The position numbers and the translations under genes were made by a program. Under the pieces are notes generated by a model. That model ran no database searches, had not been told where the DNA came from, and saw nothing but the letters and a program-made list of their open reading frames with translations. Source: JAEZAF01 sp964395665 (GTDB lineage Bacteria; Chloroflexota; Anaerolineae; Aggregatilineales; Phototrophicaceae). Taken from it: a stretch of DNA of 64,000 nucleotides. Shown here in pieces: positions 17,590-27,118 of this stretch; the stretch's first letter is position 1; each line of letters opens with the position of its first letter. Where the stretch lies: positions 1 to 64,000 of the forward strand of contig CAYNDH010000003.1 of assembly GCA_964395665.1 (NCBI GenBank), written 5' to 3'.

Positions 17590-19365
17590 GTGATACAACC
17601 TCTGGAAGGGCCGCTGGATATTCTGCGGCAGCAGGAAATCAACCTGACGACCGACATCGCAGCGGCACTGAATGAAATGGGCGAAGAAGTGCAGGAAGCG
17701 CAGGAAGATCGCAATCACCTGCAGGACGTCGCACTGGATTTACGCGAACTGTTTTATCTGGTCGTGATCATCGGTGAGTTCAATGCCGGGAAATCAACCT
17801 TTGTCAATGCGCTGCTCGGCGAAGAGATTCTACCGATTGGCGTCACGCCGACGACTGAAGTGATCGAACTGATCCGCTACAGCGAGACGCCGCGCCAGAA
17901 GCCGGTGATGCGCGGCGAAAGCCTGCGCGAATGGGCGCATCCTGATACCGGCGCACCGGGCGTCGCCATCGTGGACACACCCGGAACCGGCTCTGTCTTC
18001 CAGAAGCATGAAACGGTCGCCAAGGAATTTCTGCACCGCAGCGATCTGGTGATCTTCGTCATCTCCGCCAAGCGTGCCTTCGCCCAGACCGAACGCCTTT
18101 ACCTTGAGATGGCGAAGAACTACGGTAAAAAGATCATCATCGTGATCAATCAGGCCGATCTGCTCTCCGGCGAAGAACTGGCACAGGTGAAGCGCTTTGT
18201 ACAGCAGCAGGTGCAGGAACTGCTGAACATCCAGCCGCTGATTTTCACCGTCTCGGCACGCGAAGCCCTGCGCCACACCAAAGAAGGCACGCCGGACACC
18301 AGCGGCATGGACGCAGTGCGGGCGCACCTGCGCGGCGTTTTCAGCGAAGCGCCACCGGCCAAACAAAAGCTGTTGTCGCAGCTATCGCTGACGAAACACA
18401 TCACGCAGAAGCACTATGACAAGATCCAGTCGCATGTCAGGCTGGTCAGTGACGATACCGCCAAGGTGCGGCAGGTGCGGCAGGAACTCGAATCGCAGAC
18501 CGGCAGTCTGGATTCACAGCTTAAAGCCGCACGCGCTGAAATTGATCAGGTATTTGAAGGCATCCGGCAGCGCGGCCTGAACTTCCTCAATACCAACCTG
18601 TCGGTCAAGTTCATCGGCAGCGCCCCCAGCCGGGAAAAACTTCAGCAGGAATTTCAGGATGTGGTCATCGGACGGGCGACGCGGGATGTCGCCGAAGCCA
18701 CGAATACCTATGTCAACGCCGTGGTGGATAACAGCCGTGCGTACTGGCGCGGGGTGATCGAACGCCTCAATCAGCTTCAGGATGTGATTGATGACGATCT
18801 CGGCGGGCTGGATGCGGGCGTCTATGCCCAGCAGCGCGAAGAGCTTCAGGACGCGATCAAAATCGCCGAAACCGAGCTGAAATCCTACTCCACCGGCACG
18901 ATTATCGGCGAGCTTCAACAAAACTTCGAGAACGATCTCAACAATTTCCGCACCAGCGTATTTGCGGCCTTCAGCGGGCTGATCGTCGCTATCGTGGCGG
19001 CCTCATCGATCCTGCCGGGTGGACTGGCCCCGGGTGTGATGGCCCTGCCAGCACTGCTGGTCGCTGCGCCGATTGCCATCGGCGGCGCGGTATTCGGGCT
19101 GCGCCAGTACCACCGGATGACAGTCAGGACGAAAAACGAATTCAGCGAAAAAGTCGATCAGTTGAAGGCAACTTATCACGAAGCACTGGATAACCTCACC
19201 CGCCGGGAACGCACGCGGCTGGGGAATTATGCCACACAGGTCCTGACACCGATCTTCAGCCGTCTGGAAGCGCTGCAAATGCGTTACAACGAGTCACTGG
19301 AACGCTTCAGGACATTCCTTGATCGTATCGAAGCGCTGCAACAGAATATCGAAGCCGCCCAGTAA
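17590..19365 (+). CDS. Dynamin-like GTPase, second of a tandem pair
   Basis: 591 residues. The GTG start at 17590 is set by AAAGGA (17576-17581) with an 8-nt spacer. GTPase motifs: GEFNAGKST (62-70), TPTTEVIELI, DTPGTGSV and NQADLLS. It shares long identical-looking stretches with the preceding gene (SVFQKHE, FLHRSD, YGKK..I.INQADLL), so the two are paralogues, but the G1 loop differs (FNAGKST versus FSSGKSS). The stalk is followed by a hydrophobic hairpin (about 455-500, LIVAIVAASSILPGG) that probably enters the membrane. It is co-transcribed with its partner and ends before a clear terminator. Confidence 0.9.
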   Translation: MIQPLEGPLDILRQQEINLTTDIAAALNEMGEEVQEAQEDRNHLQDVALDLRELFYLVVIIGEFNAGKSTFVNALLGEEILPIGVTPTTEVIELIRYSETPRQKPVMRGESLREWAHPDTGAPGVAIVDTPGTGSVFQKHETVAKEFLHRSDLVIFVISAKRAFAQTERLYLEMAKNYGKKIIIVINQADLLSGEELAQVKRFVQQQVQELLNIQPLIFTVSAREALRHTKEGTPDTSGMDAVRAHLRGVFSEAPPAKQKLLSQLSLTKHITQKHYDKIQSHVRLVSDDTAKVRQVRQELESQTGSLDSQLKAARAEIDQVFEGIRQRGLNFLNTNLSVKFIGSAPSREKLQQEFQDVVIGRATRDVAEATNTYVNAVVDNSRAYWRGVIERLNQLQDVIDDDLGGLDAGVYAQQREELQDAIKIAETELKSYSTGTIIGELQQNFENDLNNFRTSVFAAFSGLIVAIVAASSILPGGLAPGVMALPALLVAAPIAIGGAVFGLRQYHRMTVRTKNEFSEKVDQLKATYHEALDNLTRRERTRLGNYATQVLTPIFSRLEALQMRYNESLERFRTFLDRIEALQQNIEAAQ

Positions 19366-19406
19366 CAGTTTTGTAACCCCTTATGCACTTTCACCAGTAT
19401 AGAAAT

Positions 19407-19446
19407 CCATCACCTGATCGCTCGAATCAGGTGATGGCTGGTTTTC
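19407..19446 (+). terminator. Terminator of the dynamin operon
   Basis: CCATCACCTGAT (19407-19418) pairs perfectly with ATCAGGTGATGG (19426-19437), with a 7-nt loop, followed by CTGGTTTT. Confidence 0.8.
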
Positions 19447-19617
19447 CACTCGCAAATAATACAAATCGTCACAATTCTCATACAAACTGCCTAAAATACT
19501 TGAATCTTTTCCGCTGCGCCACTAAGGTACACAGGCACTGAGATCGCGCTTATATCCTCTGCGCTTCACGGTGTTGAACCACAATGAGTAACAAAAGCAT
19601 AAAGGAGAAAGCACGTT

Positions 19618-21021
19618 ATGAGAAAAAACCTCACCAGATTTGCTGTGATGTTTACGCTTTTGGCATTGGTCCTCTCTCTGCCAATCGCCATCAGTGCCCA
19701 GAGCGAGGAAGATCCGCTGGGCATTCTGGATAATGATGGCTTCCACTGGGAAGATCTTGACCAGTTCCGCGACCTTGATCTGGGTGGCGAAAATGTTGTC
19801 TTTTTCGGCCCATGGCTGACCGGTGACGAAGAAGCATTCCTGAACGTCGTCGCCTACTTCAACAGCGTCGTGACCAACGGCAGCGTGACCTATGTCGGTT
19901 CCGACAGCTTTGAACAGCAGATCGTGATCGACGTTGAAGGTGGCAACCCGCCGAACATCGCAGCCTTCCCGCAGCCCGGTCTGGCAGCCAACATCGCCTC
20001 TCGCGGTGGTCTGGTCCCGCTTGGTGATGATCTGGAACAGTTTGTTCTCGATAACTTCGCTGGTGGTCAGGGCTGGGTGGACTTCGGGACCTATGGCAAT
20101 GAAGCTGGCGAAGATCAGTTCTACGCCATGTTCTACAATGTCAACCTGAAGAGCCTTGTCTGGTACGTGCCGGAAGTCTTCGAAGAATCCGGTTATGAAA
20201 TCCCGGCTACATGGGATGAACTGGTTGCGCTGAGCGATCAGATCGTTGAAGACGGCGGCACCCCATGGTGCATCGGCATCGGCAGCGAAGCTGCAACCGG
20301 CTGGCCGGCAACGGACTGGGTGGAAGACATCATGCTTCGCACCGCCGGTCTGGATGTCTATCAGCAGTGGATCAACAACGAAATCCCGTTCAACGATCCC
20401 GCAGTCCAGAACGCGATTGAACTGTTCGGCTCCATTGCCCGTAACGAAGATTACGTGAGCGGTGGCGCAGTCGGCGTCCAGACCACGGACTTCCGCGAAA
20501 GCCCCGCCGGTCTGTTCACCATTCCGCCGGAATGCTACATGCACCGTCAGGCGAGCTTCATCTCTGCCTTCTTCCCTGAAGATGTCGAAGTCGGTGTTGA
20601 TGCAGACTTCTTCTACTTCCCGCCCATCGACGAAGCACAGGGTAACCCGGTTCTGGGCGGTGGTACGCTGCTGACCATCACCAAGGACAGCCCGGCAACC
20701 CGCGCTTTCATGGAATACCTTGCCACGCCGCTGGCGCATGAACTGTGGATGACGCAGGGTGCATTCCTGACGCCGCACTCTGGTGTTAACATCGACCTGT
20801 ACTCCAGCGAGGCACTGCGCAGCCAGGGCGAAATCCTGCTGAATGCTGACGTGTTCGGTTTCGACGGCTCTGACCTGATGCCGGGTGCGATCGGTGCTGG
20901 CGCCTTCTGGACAGCGATGGTGGACTATGTCGGTGGCGAATCGGTTGAAGACGTCACTAACGCGGTTCAGGAAGAATGGGATGCCCTTGCAACCGAGGAA
21001 ACAAGCGAAGAATCAGAATAG
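19618..21021 (+). CDS. AglE-like sugar ABC transporter binding protein
   Basis: Extracytoplasmic solute-binding protein, 467 residues, with an ideal AAAGGAG site and a signal peptide (LLALVLSLPIAISAQS). The mature protein has the type I sugar-binding (SBP_bac_1) fold. Stretches such as FGPWLTGDEEAF, YVPEVFEESGYEIPATWDEL and GGTPWCIGIGSEAATGWPAT closely fit the alpha-glucoside binding protein AglE, so alpha-glucosides are the likely but unproven ligand. Unlike most Gram-positive-type homologues it shows no lipobox. Two permeases follow after a hairpin. No ATPase is encoded in this window. Confidence 0.88.
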   Translation: MRKNLTRFAVMFTLLALVLSLPIAISAQSEEDPLGILDNDGFHWEDLDQFRDLDLGGENVVFFGPWLTGDEEAFLNVVAYFNSVVTNGSVTYVGSDSFEQQIVIDVEGGNPPNIAAFPQPGLAANIASRGGLVPLGDDLEQFVLDNFAGGQGWVDFGTYGNEAGEDQFYAMFYNVNLKSLVWYVPEVFEESGYEIPATWDELVALSDQIVEDGGTPWCIGIGSEAATGWPATDWVEDIMLRTAGLDVYQQWINNEIPFNDPAVQNAIELFGSIARNEDYVSGGAVGVQTTDFRESPAGLFTIPPECYMHRQASFISAFFPEDVEVGVDADFFYFPPIDEAQGNPVLGGGTLLTITKDSPATRAFMEYLATPLAHELWMTQGAFLTPHSGVNIDLYSSEALRSQGEILLNADVFGFDGSDLMPGAIGAGAFWTAMVDYVGGESVEDVTNAVQEEWDALATEETSEESE

Positions 21022-21070
21022 CATCTGACGCGCCACACTCTGAAGCGCATCATTCGTAACGAGTGGGGCC

Positions 21071-21115
21071 ACAAAGGGCGGGACGTGCCGAAGCAAGGGC
21101 CGCTCCGCCCTTTGT
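21071..21115 (+). promoter_or_regulatory. Hairpin between binding-protein and permease genes
   Basis: ACAAAGGGCGG (21071-21081) pairs with CCGCCCTTTGT (21105-21115) across a 23-nt loop. In ABC operons such a hairpin often protects the upstream binding-protein mRNA or partly terminates, giving an excess of binding protein over permease. Confidence 0.6.
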
Positions 21116-21154
21116 CATATAAATAGAAAGGTCCGTTTTTGAGGAGTTGGGACG

Positions 21155-22165
21155 ATGTCACAAATACTTAGCGCACTGCTGGTCATTGTACTGGGCGTCG
21201 CCGGAATGGTGCTTTATTTTTACGGATCAAACCGTATTCTCGACACAGTGCTGGCGGATAAAATCACACCCGATGGCGCGATACTGCAATCGAGAGACAA
21301 AATCCGCGAGACGATCCGTCCGTGGCTTTTTATCGGCCCAGCCGTGCTGCTTCTGGGGTTGTATCTGATTTATCCGGCCATCCAGACATTTATCCTGAGC
21401 TTTTTCGATGAATCATCACGTAACTTTGTCGGCCTGCGCAATTACGAGTGGGCAGCCGGTAACGGGCGTTTTCAGGTCGCCCTGCGTAACAATATCCTGT
21501 GGCTGGCGATTGTGCCCGCCGCCTGCACCATTCTCGGCCTGCTGATCGCAGTGCTGGCGGACCGCGTGCGGTGGGAAAGTGTGGCGAAATCGCTCATCTT
21601 CATGCCGATGGCGATCTCATTCGTCGGGGCCAGCATCATCTGGGATTTCATGTACTACTACCGCTCTGGCGAGATTCAGATCGGTTTGCTGAATGCTATC
21701 GTCGTCGCGCTGGGCGGACAACCGCAGGGCTGGGTCACACTGCAACCATGGAATAACTTCTTCCTGATGGTCATCCTGATCTGGATTCAGACCGGCTTTG
21801 CGATGGTCCTCATCTCGTCAGCGCTGAAGGGTGTCCCCGACGAGACGATAGAGGCAGCGCGGATTGACGGCGCCAGTGAAGTCCAGATTTTCTTTCGCAT
21901 CATCATCCCGCAGATCACCAGTACCCTGCTGGTCGTCATGACGACACTGATTATTCTGGTGCTGAAGGTATTCGACATCGTCCTCACCATGACAGACGGT
22001 CAATGGAACACGGAAGTGCTGGCGAATTATATGGACCGGCTGATGTTCCGTGGCGCAACCGACTACGGACGCGGCAGCATGGTCGCAGTCGTCATTATGC
22101 TGGCAACCCTGCCGATCATGATCTGGAATATCAGACGCTTTAGCCGTGAGGAGAAATTGAGATGA
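21155..22165 (+). CDS. AglF-like sugar ABC transporter permease
   Basis: Inner-membrane permease of 336 residues, preceded by a GAGGAG site. An N-terminal span is followed by about six more. The ABC-contacting EAA loop reads EAARIDGASEVQIFFRIIIP. Its position directly after the AglE-like gene and its 4-nt overlap with the next permease indicate one heterodimeric importer. The first ~50 residues (one span plus a short polar segment) precede the core region and are typical of AglF/MalF-like proteins. Confidence 0.9.
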   Translation: MSQILSALLVIVLGVAGMVLYFYGSNRILDTVLADKITPDGAILQSRDKIRETIRPWLFIGPAVLLLGLYLIYPAIQTFILSFFDESSRNFVGLRNYEWAAGNGRFQVALRNNILWLAIVPAACTILGLLIAVLADRVRWESVAKSLIFMPMAISFVGASIIWDFMYYYRSGEIQIGLLNAIVVALGGQPQGWVTLQPWNNFFLMVILIWIQTGFAMVLISSALKGVPDETIEAARIDGASEVQIFFRIIIPQITSTLLVVMTTLIILVLKVFDIVLTMTDGQWNTEVLANYMDRLMFRGATDYGRGSMVAVVIMLATLPIMIWNIRRFSREEKLR

Positions 22166-23367
22166 GTACCGACTCAACAGCGGTATCACCTGTCGCCTAT
22201 CCACCGAAGGCAACCGAACAGTCTGCATCCTCATCCCGCTTCAATCTGAAAGGGTTCATAGGCTGGTTTCTCGTCCGGGCAACCCTGATCATCATCTGCC
22301 TGATGTGGATCATCCCAACACTGGCGCTGCTGATTACCTCATTCCGCACGCCGGACGCTATCAACCGTTCCGGCTGGTGGACGGCCCTAAGCTCAACCCT
22401 CACCACCGGTTTACAGGCCAACACCGCAGGCCCGGACGCCATACAGGAAATTGACGGACAGTTCGTCATTCAGGGCAATCTGTTTGAAGGGCGCGAAAAT
22501 CCGCCGGAGATCCAGCAGTATGGTATTTCCCGTACAGGCGGCGCAAACACAGCCCCCGGAGAAACCGCCGAAGCGCGTCAGGGTTATCAGATTACCGTAC
22601 AGGAAAATGGCGATTATCAGGTCACCTCATCAGAACCGTTAGAAGATCCTATCAGGGTTTACTACAGCGCATTAATGCCGCCGACGTTTACATTTGATAA
22701 CTATAACAATGTGATTCAGGATCAGGGCATTGGGGATGCATTCATCACCACCGCCACCGTGACGATCCCGGCGACGATCATCCCGATTGCGATTGCGGCA
22801 TTTGCGGCCTATGCCTTTGCCTGGATGAAATTCCGGTTCCGCAACGTGCTGTTCATGCTGGTGGTCGCGCTGCTGGTCGTGCCGCTTCAGATGTCGCTGA
22901 TCCCGATCCTGCGTATTTACAGCGGACTCGGCATCGTCGGCAGCTATCCCGGCTTATGGCTGGCGCATACCGGCTTCGGCCTGCCGATGGCGGTCTATCT
23001 GCTGCGGAATTATATCGGCGGCCTCCCGCGTGAGCTGATCGAATCCGCCCAGATCGACGGTGCAACACACTTCCAGATCTTCGTGCGCCTGGTACTGCCT
23101 CTGTCGATCCCGGCGCTGGCATCCTATGCGATTTTCCAGTTCCTGTGGGTCTGGAATGACCTGCTGGTGGCCCGTGTGTTCCTTGGGCAAACCGGTGATC
23201 AGGTGCTGACGCTGCGTATCAAGAGTATGACTGGAACCTATGGCGATAGCTGGGAAGTCATGACTGCATCGGCCTTTATCTCGATCATCGTGCCGCTGAT
23301 CGTCTTCTTCTCGCTTCAGCGTTACTTTGTACGCGGTCTGCTGGCAGGCTCCGTCAAGGGTGGTTGA
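22162..23367 (+). CDS. AglG-like sugar ABC transporter permease
   Basis: Second permease, 401 residues, overlapping the first by 4 nt (ATGA). The first span (about 33-58) is followed by a long extracytoplasmic insert (about 65-180, mostly polar), as in AglG, then the permease core with the EAA loop ESAQIDGATHFQIFVRLVLP. The missing ATP-binding subunit is probably a shared MsmX/MalK-type ATPase encoded elsewhere (inference). Confidence 0.9.
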   Translation: MSTDSTAVSPVAYPPKATEQSASSSRFNLKGFIGWFLVRATLIIICLMWIIPTLALLITSFRTPDAINRSGWWTALSSTLTTGLQANTAGPDAIQEIDGQFVIQGNLFEGRENPPEIQQYGISRTGGANTAPGETAEARQGYQITVQENGDYQVTSSEPLEDPIRVYYSALMPPTFTFDNYNNVIQDQGIGDAFITTATVTIPATIIPIAIAAFAAYAFAWMKFRFRNVLFMLVVALLVVPLQMSLIPILRIYSGLGIVGSYPGLWLAHTGFGLPMAVYLLRNYIGGLPRELIESAQIDGATHFQIFVRLVLPLSIPALASYAIFQFLWVWNDLLVARVFLGQTGDQVLTLRIKSMTGTYGDSWEVMTASAFISIIVPLIVFFSLQRYFVRGLLAGSVKGG

Positions 23368-23417
23368 TAGCCAAACGTCCATCCAGTAACTGCATATCGG
23401 CACATCTTCAACATCTC

Positions 23418-23450
23418 AAGAGCCTTCACACTGGTGAGGGCTTTTATTTT
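23418..23450 (+). terminator. Terminator of the sugar ABC operon
   Basis: AGCCTTCAC (23421-23429) pairs with GTGAGGGCT (23434-23442) around ACTG, followed by TTTATTTT. Confidence 0.8.
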
Positions 23451-23568
23451 GCCCACAAACTGCTCAGCAGACTTTCAGGTTCATCTGCACTGTAACGTGT
23501 TATGTTAACCAACGGAGTACACTTCAAGCATCACTTACTGAATTCTCCATTGAACAAAGGAGTGAACC

Positions 23569-24879
23569 ATGCCACATCGGAAGCAGATTCTCACTGTGAG
23601 CATCCTGATGCTGCTTACAAGTCTGTTCGGCCTGTTCTCGGTCATTGCTGCACAAAGCGGCAGTGGATCGCCGGTTACGATTGTCAGAGGGCTGAATTCG
23701 CCGCGTCATCTCAGCTTCGATTTCGATGGTAATCTTTATATTGCCGAATCAGGAACCGGTGGTGATTTCGATATTCAGGGGCCATTTGGACCGGCCAACG
23801 CGGGCGGCTCTGCCGCTATCCATCGCGTAGAGACGGATGGAGCCGAAAGCGAATTCATTATTGGACTTCCCAGCACCGACGCGCTGAATGGTGAGGTGCT
23901 TGGCGCGTCAAAGGTCAGGGTAAGAGAAGACAGTATCTGGCTGCTGCTGGCGCAGGGGTCACTGGATAATCCCTTCTCGTATTCGCTGGTCGAACTCTCG
24001 CCGGAAAACAAGCGTGTCCTGACGCATGTCGATCTGTATACATATGAGGTGGAAAATAACCCGGATGCTGGCGTGATCGACTCCAACCCGGTCGATTTCG
24101 CCGTCAGCCTCGATGGTGTTTTCTACATTGTGGACGCTGGAGCCAATGCCGTTTACACATGGAGCGAAGCAGGCGGTCTGGCGCTGTTTGCGGCATGGGA
24201 GAGCAACCCTGTGCCGACATCGGTCGAACTCGGACCCGATGGCTCGGTCTATATCGGTTTCCTGACCGGCTTCCCCTTCCCCAGCGGCGGTGCATGGGTC
24301 GAGCAATATGATGCTGAAGGTGAACTACTCGAAACCTATGAGGGCTTCACCGCGATTGTCGATCTGCTGTTCGCCAATCACACGCTTTACGCCGTCGAAA
24401 TCGGCCAGTTTGGTGAACAGGGCTGGGTACAGAACACCGGACGTGTCGTAGATGTCTTCAGCGGAGAGGCCTATTATAGCAACCTGCCCTTCCCATATGG
24501 GCTGGCGGCCAACAGTAACGAGAACCTGTTCCTGACGACATACTCATCCTTTTCAGGCCACGGCAGCGGTCAGGTCCTGAGCCTTGATGGTGTTGATCTG
24601 AACGGCGCAGTCGTCACACCACCGCCGCCACAGCCCACACTGGATACCACGGAAGAACCGACTGGCACACCAGAAGTCACTGCCGAACCCACTGAAGAGT
24701 CAACGCAGGAAGTGACCGCCGAACCCACTGAAGATCTCACCCCCACCGACGAACTAGAGCCGACTCAGGAACCAACAGGTGAAGTCACCCCGACAGATGA
24801 AGTCGAACCGACCGTTGAAGTGACGGCGACCGAACCGCCTGTTGAGACGGTAGAACCCACTGAAGATCCGGGCATGTAA
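23569..24879 (+). CDS. Secreted ScyD/ScyE-family beta-propeller protein
   Basis: 436 residues with a signal peptide (cut near AAQSGSG). The body matches the ScyD/ScyE family by eye: VRGLNSPRHLSFDFDGNLYIA, DSNPVDFAVSLDGVFYIVD and LPFPYGLAANSNENLFLTTY are NHL-like propeller blades. The name comes from cyanobacterial scytonemin clusters, but the family is broad and nothing nearby points to that pigment. The C-terminal ~95 residues are a Thr/Pro/Glu low-complexity tail built on TAEPTEE-like units, probably a wall-spanning or glycosylated stalk. An AAAGGAG site precedes the ATG. Confidence 0.8.
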   Translation: MPHRKQILTVSILMLLTSLFGLFSVIAAQSGSGSPVTIVRGLNSPRHLSFDFDGNLYIAESGTGGDFDIQGPFGPANAGGSAAIHRVETDGAESEFIIGLPSTDALNGEVLGASKVRVREDSIWLLLAQGSLDNPFSYSLVELSPENKRVLTHVDLYTYEVENNPDAGVIDSNPVDFAVSLDGVFYIVDAGANAVYTWSEAGGLALFAAWESNPVPTSVELGPDGSVYIGFLTGFPFPSGGAWVEQYDAEGELLETYEGFTAIVDLLFANHTLYAVEIGQFGEQGWVQNTGRVVDVFSGEAYYSNLPFPYGLAANSNENLFLTTYSSFSGHGSGQVLSLDGVDLNGAVVTPPPPQPTLDTTEEPTGTPEVTAEPTEESTQEVTAEPTEDLTPTDELEPTQEPTGEVTPTDEVEPTVEVTATEPPVETVEPTEDPGM

Positions 24880-24943
24880 AGCGATACCGCTTCAGTTTAG
24901 AGGAAGCTTAGAAATCACGTCCGAACTTCGAAAAACCTTCGTC

Positions 24944-24980
24944 TTGGTAAGTGTCCGTTGTAAGATGCGGCGCTTACCAA
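24944..24980 (+). promoter_or_regulatory. Dyad in the leader of the YceI gene
   Basis: TTGGTAAG (24944-24951) is inverted at CTTACCAA (24973-24980), and four further pairs (two G:U) extend the stem inward. It ends 4 nt before the CGGAGG site at 24985-24990. It could be a leader hairpin affecting translation or an operator; I cannot tell which. Confidence 0.35.
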
Positions 24981-24998
24981 CCCACGGAGGTTTTTTGA

Positions 24999-25748
24999 AT
25001 GTCTAGACGTATCGGAATGATTTTGGGTGCACTGGTACTGGCCGGGGCAGTGTTCGGGGGCGCGGCCCTGCTTTATCTGCGCACCATTGGCGGATCGGGT
25101 GAAGCCAGTACAGAAACAGTCTCAGAGCAGCTCGAAGCGGAAAGCGCTAATCAGCAGGTCTTTCGGATTGACAAGGAAGCCAGCGAAGTCCGCTTCATCA
25201 TAAATGAGGTGCTAAGCGGCAATCCGACCGTTGTCACTGGCAGGACAAACGAGATCGCCGGGGATATTCTGGTCGATTATGATAATCCCCAGGCGTCAGC
25301 AATCGGCATGCTTCGCATCAATATGCGGACCGTCGCGACCGATAATAACTTCCGCAATCAGGCAATCCGCGGGATGATCCTGCAAACGGCTGATGACGCT
25401 CATGAGTTCAGTGATTTTGTTGTCAGTGAGGTCAGCGGCATCCCGGAAACCATCACCTTCGGGCAAGCCTTCGATGTCACGATTGCAGGCACTCTGACTC
25501 TGCGCGGTGTCCCACAGCCGATCACATTCAATGCCACGATTACACCAGTCTCCGAGACAGAGATCAGCGGAACGGCATCCAGCGTGGTGCAGTACCCGGA
25601 TCTGGGCATCGACATCCCACGCGTCCCGCCGCAGGTGGCGAACATCAGTGAAGAAGTGACACTTGAACTCGATTTCGTCGCGCGCGCCGTTGAAGGCGCC
25701 GACGCTGCCGCAACCGAAGAGCCATCTGTCAGCACCACCAGCGGTTAA
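24999..25748 (+). CDS. Membrane-anchored YceI-family protein
   Basis: 249 residues; start set by CGGAGG nine nt upstream. One N-terminal span (about 5-28) anchors a YceI lipocalin-like beta-barrel, a fold that binds isoprenoid-like or amphiphilic molecules. Family hallmarks are FRIDKEASEVRFIINEVL, the GDILVDYDNP turn, NFRNQAIRGMILQTADD and ITFGQAFDVTIAGTLTLRGV. The C-terminus is Thr/Ser/Glu-rich. It is probably monocistronic, with its own bidirectional terminator. Confidence 0.9.
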   Translation: MSRRIGMILGALVLAGAVFGGAALLYLRTIGGSGEASTETVSEQLEAESANQQVFRIDKEASEVRFIINEVLSGNPTVVTGRTNEIAGDILVDYDNPQASAIGMLRINMRTVATDNNFRNQAIRGMILQTADDAHEFSDFVVSEVSGIPETITFGQAFDVTIAGTLTLRGVPQPITFNATITPVSETEISGTASSVVQYPDLGIDIPRVPPQVANISEEVTLELDFVARAVEGADAAATEEPSVSTTSG

Positions 25749-25771
25749 AATGGGCGGTTGTAAATAACATC

Positions 25772-25799
25772 AAAAGGCGCGATGATCTCGCGCCTTTTT
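25772..25799. terminator. Bidirectional terminator, copy 1 of a repeated hairpin
   Basis: AAAAGGCGCGA and TCGCGCCTTTT pair around TGATC, with five T after it on the plus strand and TTTTG on the minus. It serves both the YceI gene and the convergent glycosidase-like gene. It nearly matches the terminator at 27119-27146. Confidence 0.88.
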
Positions 25800-25835
25800 G
25801 GTACAGTGTTCAGGTGGGATCGGTGCGACAGGCTG

Positions 25836-26909
25836 CTAGAGGCTCGACGTCGCAATACAGGATTGCACCATACTGTGCAGCACCTTCGGCTTGATAGCCG
25901 GATTCTGGCGCGGGCCGAATGCCGGATAACCGGGCGGCAGCTTCTTCTCCTTCAGCGGTCTGAAGAACAGAATGCCACTGACCGTCTTGTCCTTGCACAG
26001 TTTTGCGTACTGCTTGATGTACATGTTCAGATCTTTTGGCTCGCCGTAAAAGGGTTTATACCCGAATTCGGTAACGATGGTCTTCATGTGCGGGTGGGCC
26101 TTGACGTACTTCCGCATCGACCGGCCATTTTCCTTGTAGAAGTACTTGGCCTTCTTCCCGCCGTCGTTGTACAGGTTGGTCAGGATCACGTCAAAATAAT
26201 CCGGGTTGATTGCAGGCTGAGAGAACAGATAGCCTCTGACATCATCTGCCCCTGCAAGAGAATTGGTCCCGTTGAAGATCGCCGGCCCCAGATAGACATT
26301 GCCACCGTTGACGACGCGGTATTTCTGCAGATAGGCGGCTGCGGTATTGGCCCAGTTCACCAGCGTGGCGTAATCACCATGGGCGACGCCAAACGCCATT
26401 GCTTCGCCGGAGCCGGGTTCATTCGGCCCAAGTGCAGCGACAAAGACATGATCGGTCCCGGCCAGCCCCTGTGCGACCTTTTCATAGAACAGGTAAATAT
26501 CGGATGCGCTCTTGAACTTGCACATGTTGGGATCGGGATAGCACAACCGTATGACCGGAATCATGCCTTTCTGATTGGCTGTGATAATAAAGTCGATGGT
26601 GGCCTGTGCCTGTTTCCTTTCGGTGACCATCTGCAGGAGATAACCCAGGCCGAGATCAGGCACATACGGCTTGGGTTTATTGGGCTTTATCACCCCGCCT
26701 TCCATGACCTTGATGATGATTTTTTCATTTCCCACAATCGTCCCTTCGTTCAGACCTACCTTACTGCGGACGTTAAGGGGAAGCGGAAGTGTGTCATCTA
26801 CCACAGGCTGCGGTTCCTGCGCTTCAGTATATTCATTGATCGAGAGCGATAATGCAATGAGGACGAATGCGATGAGGACGGGTGTAAAAATTTTGAACAA
26901 ACGCTGCAC
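25836..26909 (-). CDS. Secreted GH-A-clan glycosidase-like protein
   Basis: 357 residues. The GTG start at 26909 is supported by AAAGGAGG about 8 nt upstream. A signal peptide or anchor (VLIAFVLIALSLSI) precedes a TIM-barrel-like domain. The clan GH-A acid/base motif appears as GPNEPGSG and the nucleophile motif as TIVTEFGYKPF, so both catalytic Glu are present. The family (GH5/GH39-like) cannot be fixed by eye, nor the substrate. A similar pattern is seen in the genes at 29675 and 55840. It is a single gene bounded on both sides by near-identical hairpin terminators. Confidence 0.72.
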   Translation of the reverse strand: MQRLFKIFTPVLIAFVLIALSLSINEYTEAQEPQPVVDDTLPLPLNVRSKVGLNEGTIVGNEKIIIKVMEGGVIKPNKPKPYVPDLGLGYLLQMVTERKQAQATIDFIITANQKGMIPVIRLCYPDPNMCKFKSASDIYLFYEKVAQGLAGTDHVFVAALGPNEPGSGEAMAFGVAHGDYATLVNWANTAAAYLQKYRVVNGGNVYLGPAIFNGTNSLAGADDVRGYLFSQPAINPDYFDVILTNLYNDGGKKAKYFYKENGRSMRKYVKAHPHMKTIVTEFGYKPFYGEPKDLNMYIKQYAKLCKDKTVSGILFFRPLKEKKLPPGYPAFGPRQNPAIKPKVLHSMVQSCIATSSL

Positions 26910-27118
26910 TAAACAGCCTCCTTTTGAATCGACCCATTCAGGTTGAATTCGAAATATTACGTAATGCTAGCTTACCATGAAAACCGGCTTCGAACTCAAC
27001 ACTGAATTTACGTTTCGCGTTTAGATTTTACGGACTGGTACCAAGGGTATTACAGGGTGCTTTGCGACTATGTGAACCGAAGTGGGTGTAAATGCGGTGA
27101 TTTGAGCGTGGCATATAT

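Noticed and set aside
19522..20778. 418-codon minus-strand open frame across the AglE-like gene
   Set aside because: It lies opposite a clearly homologous gene with a strong ribosome site; it is a long shadow frame with no recognisable domain.
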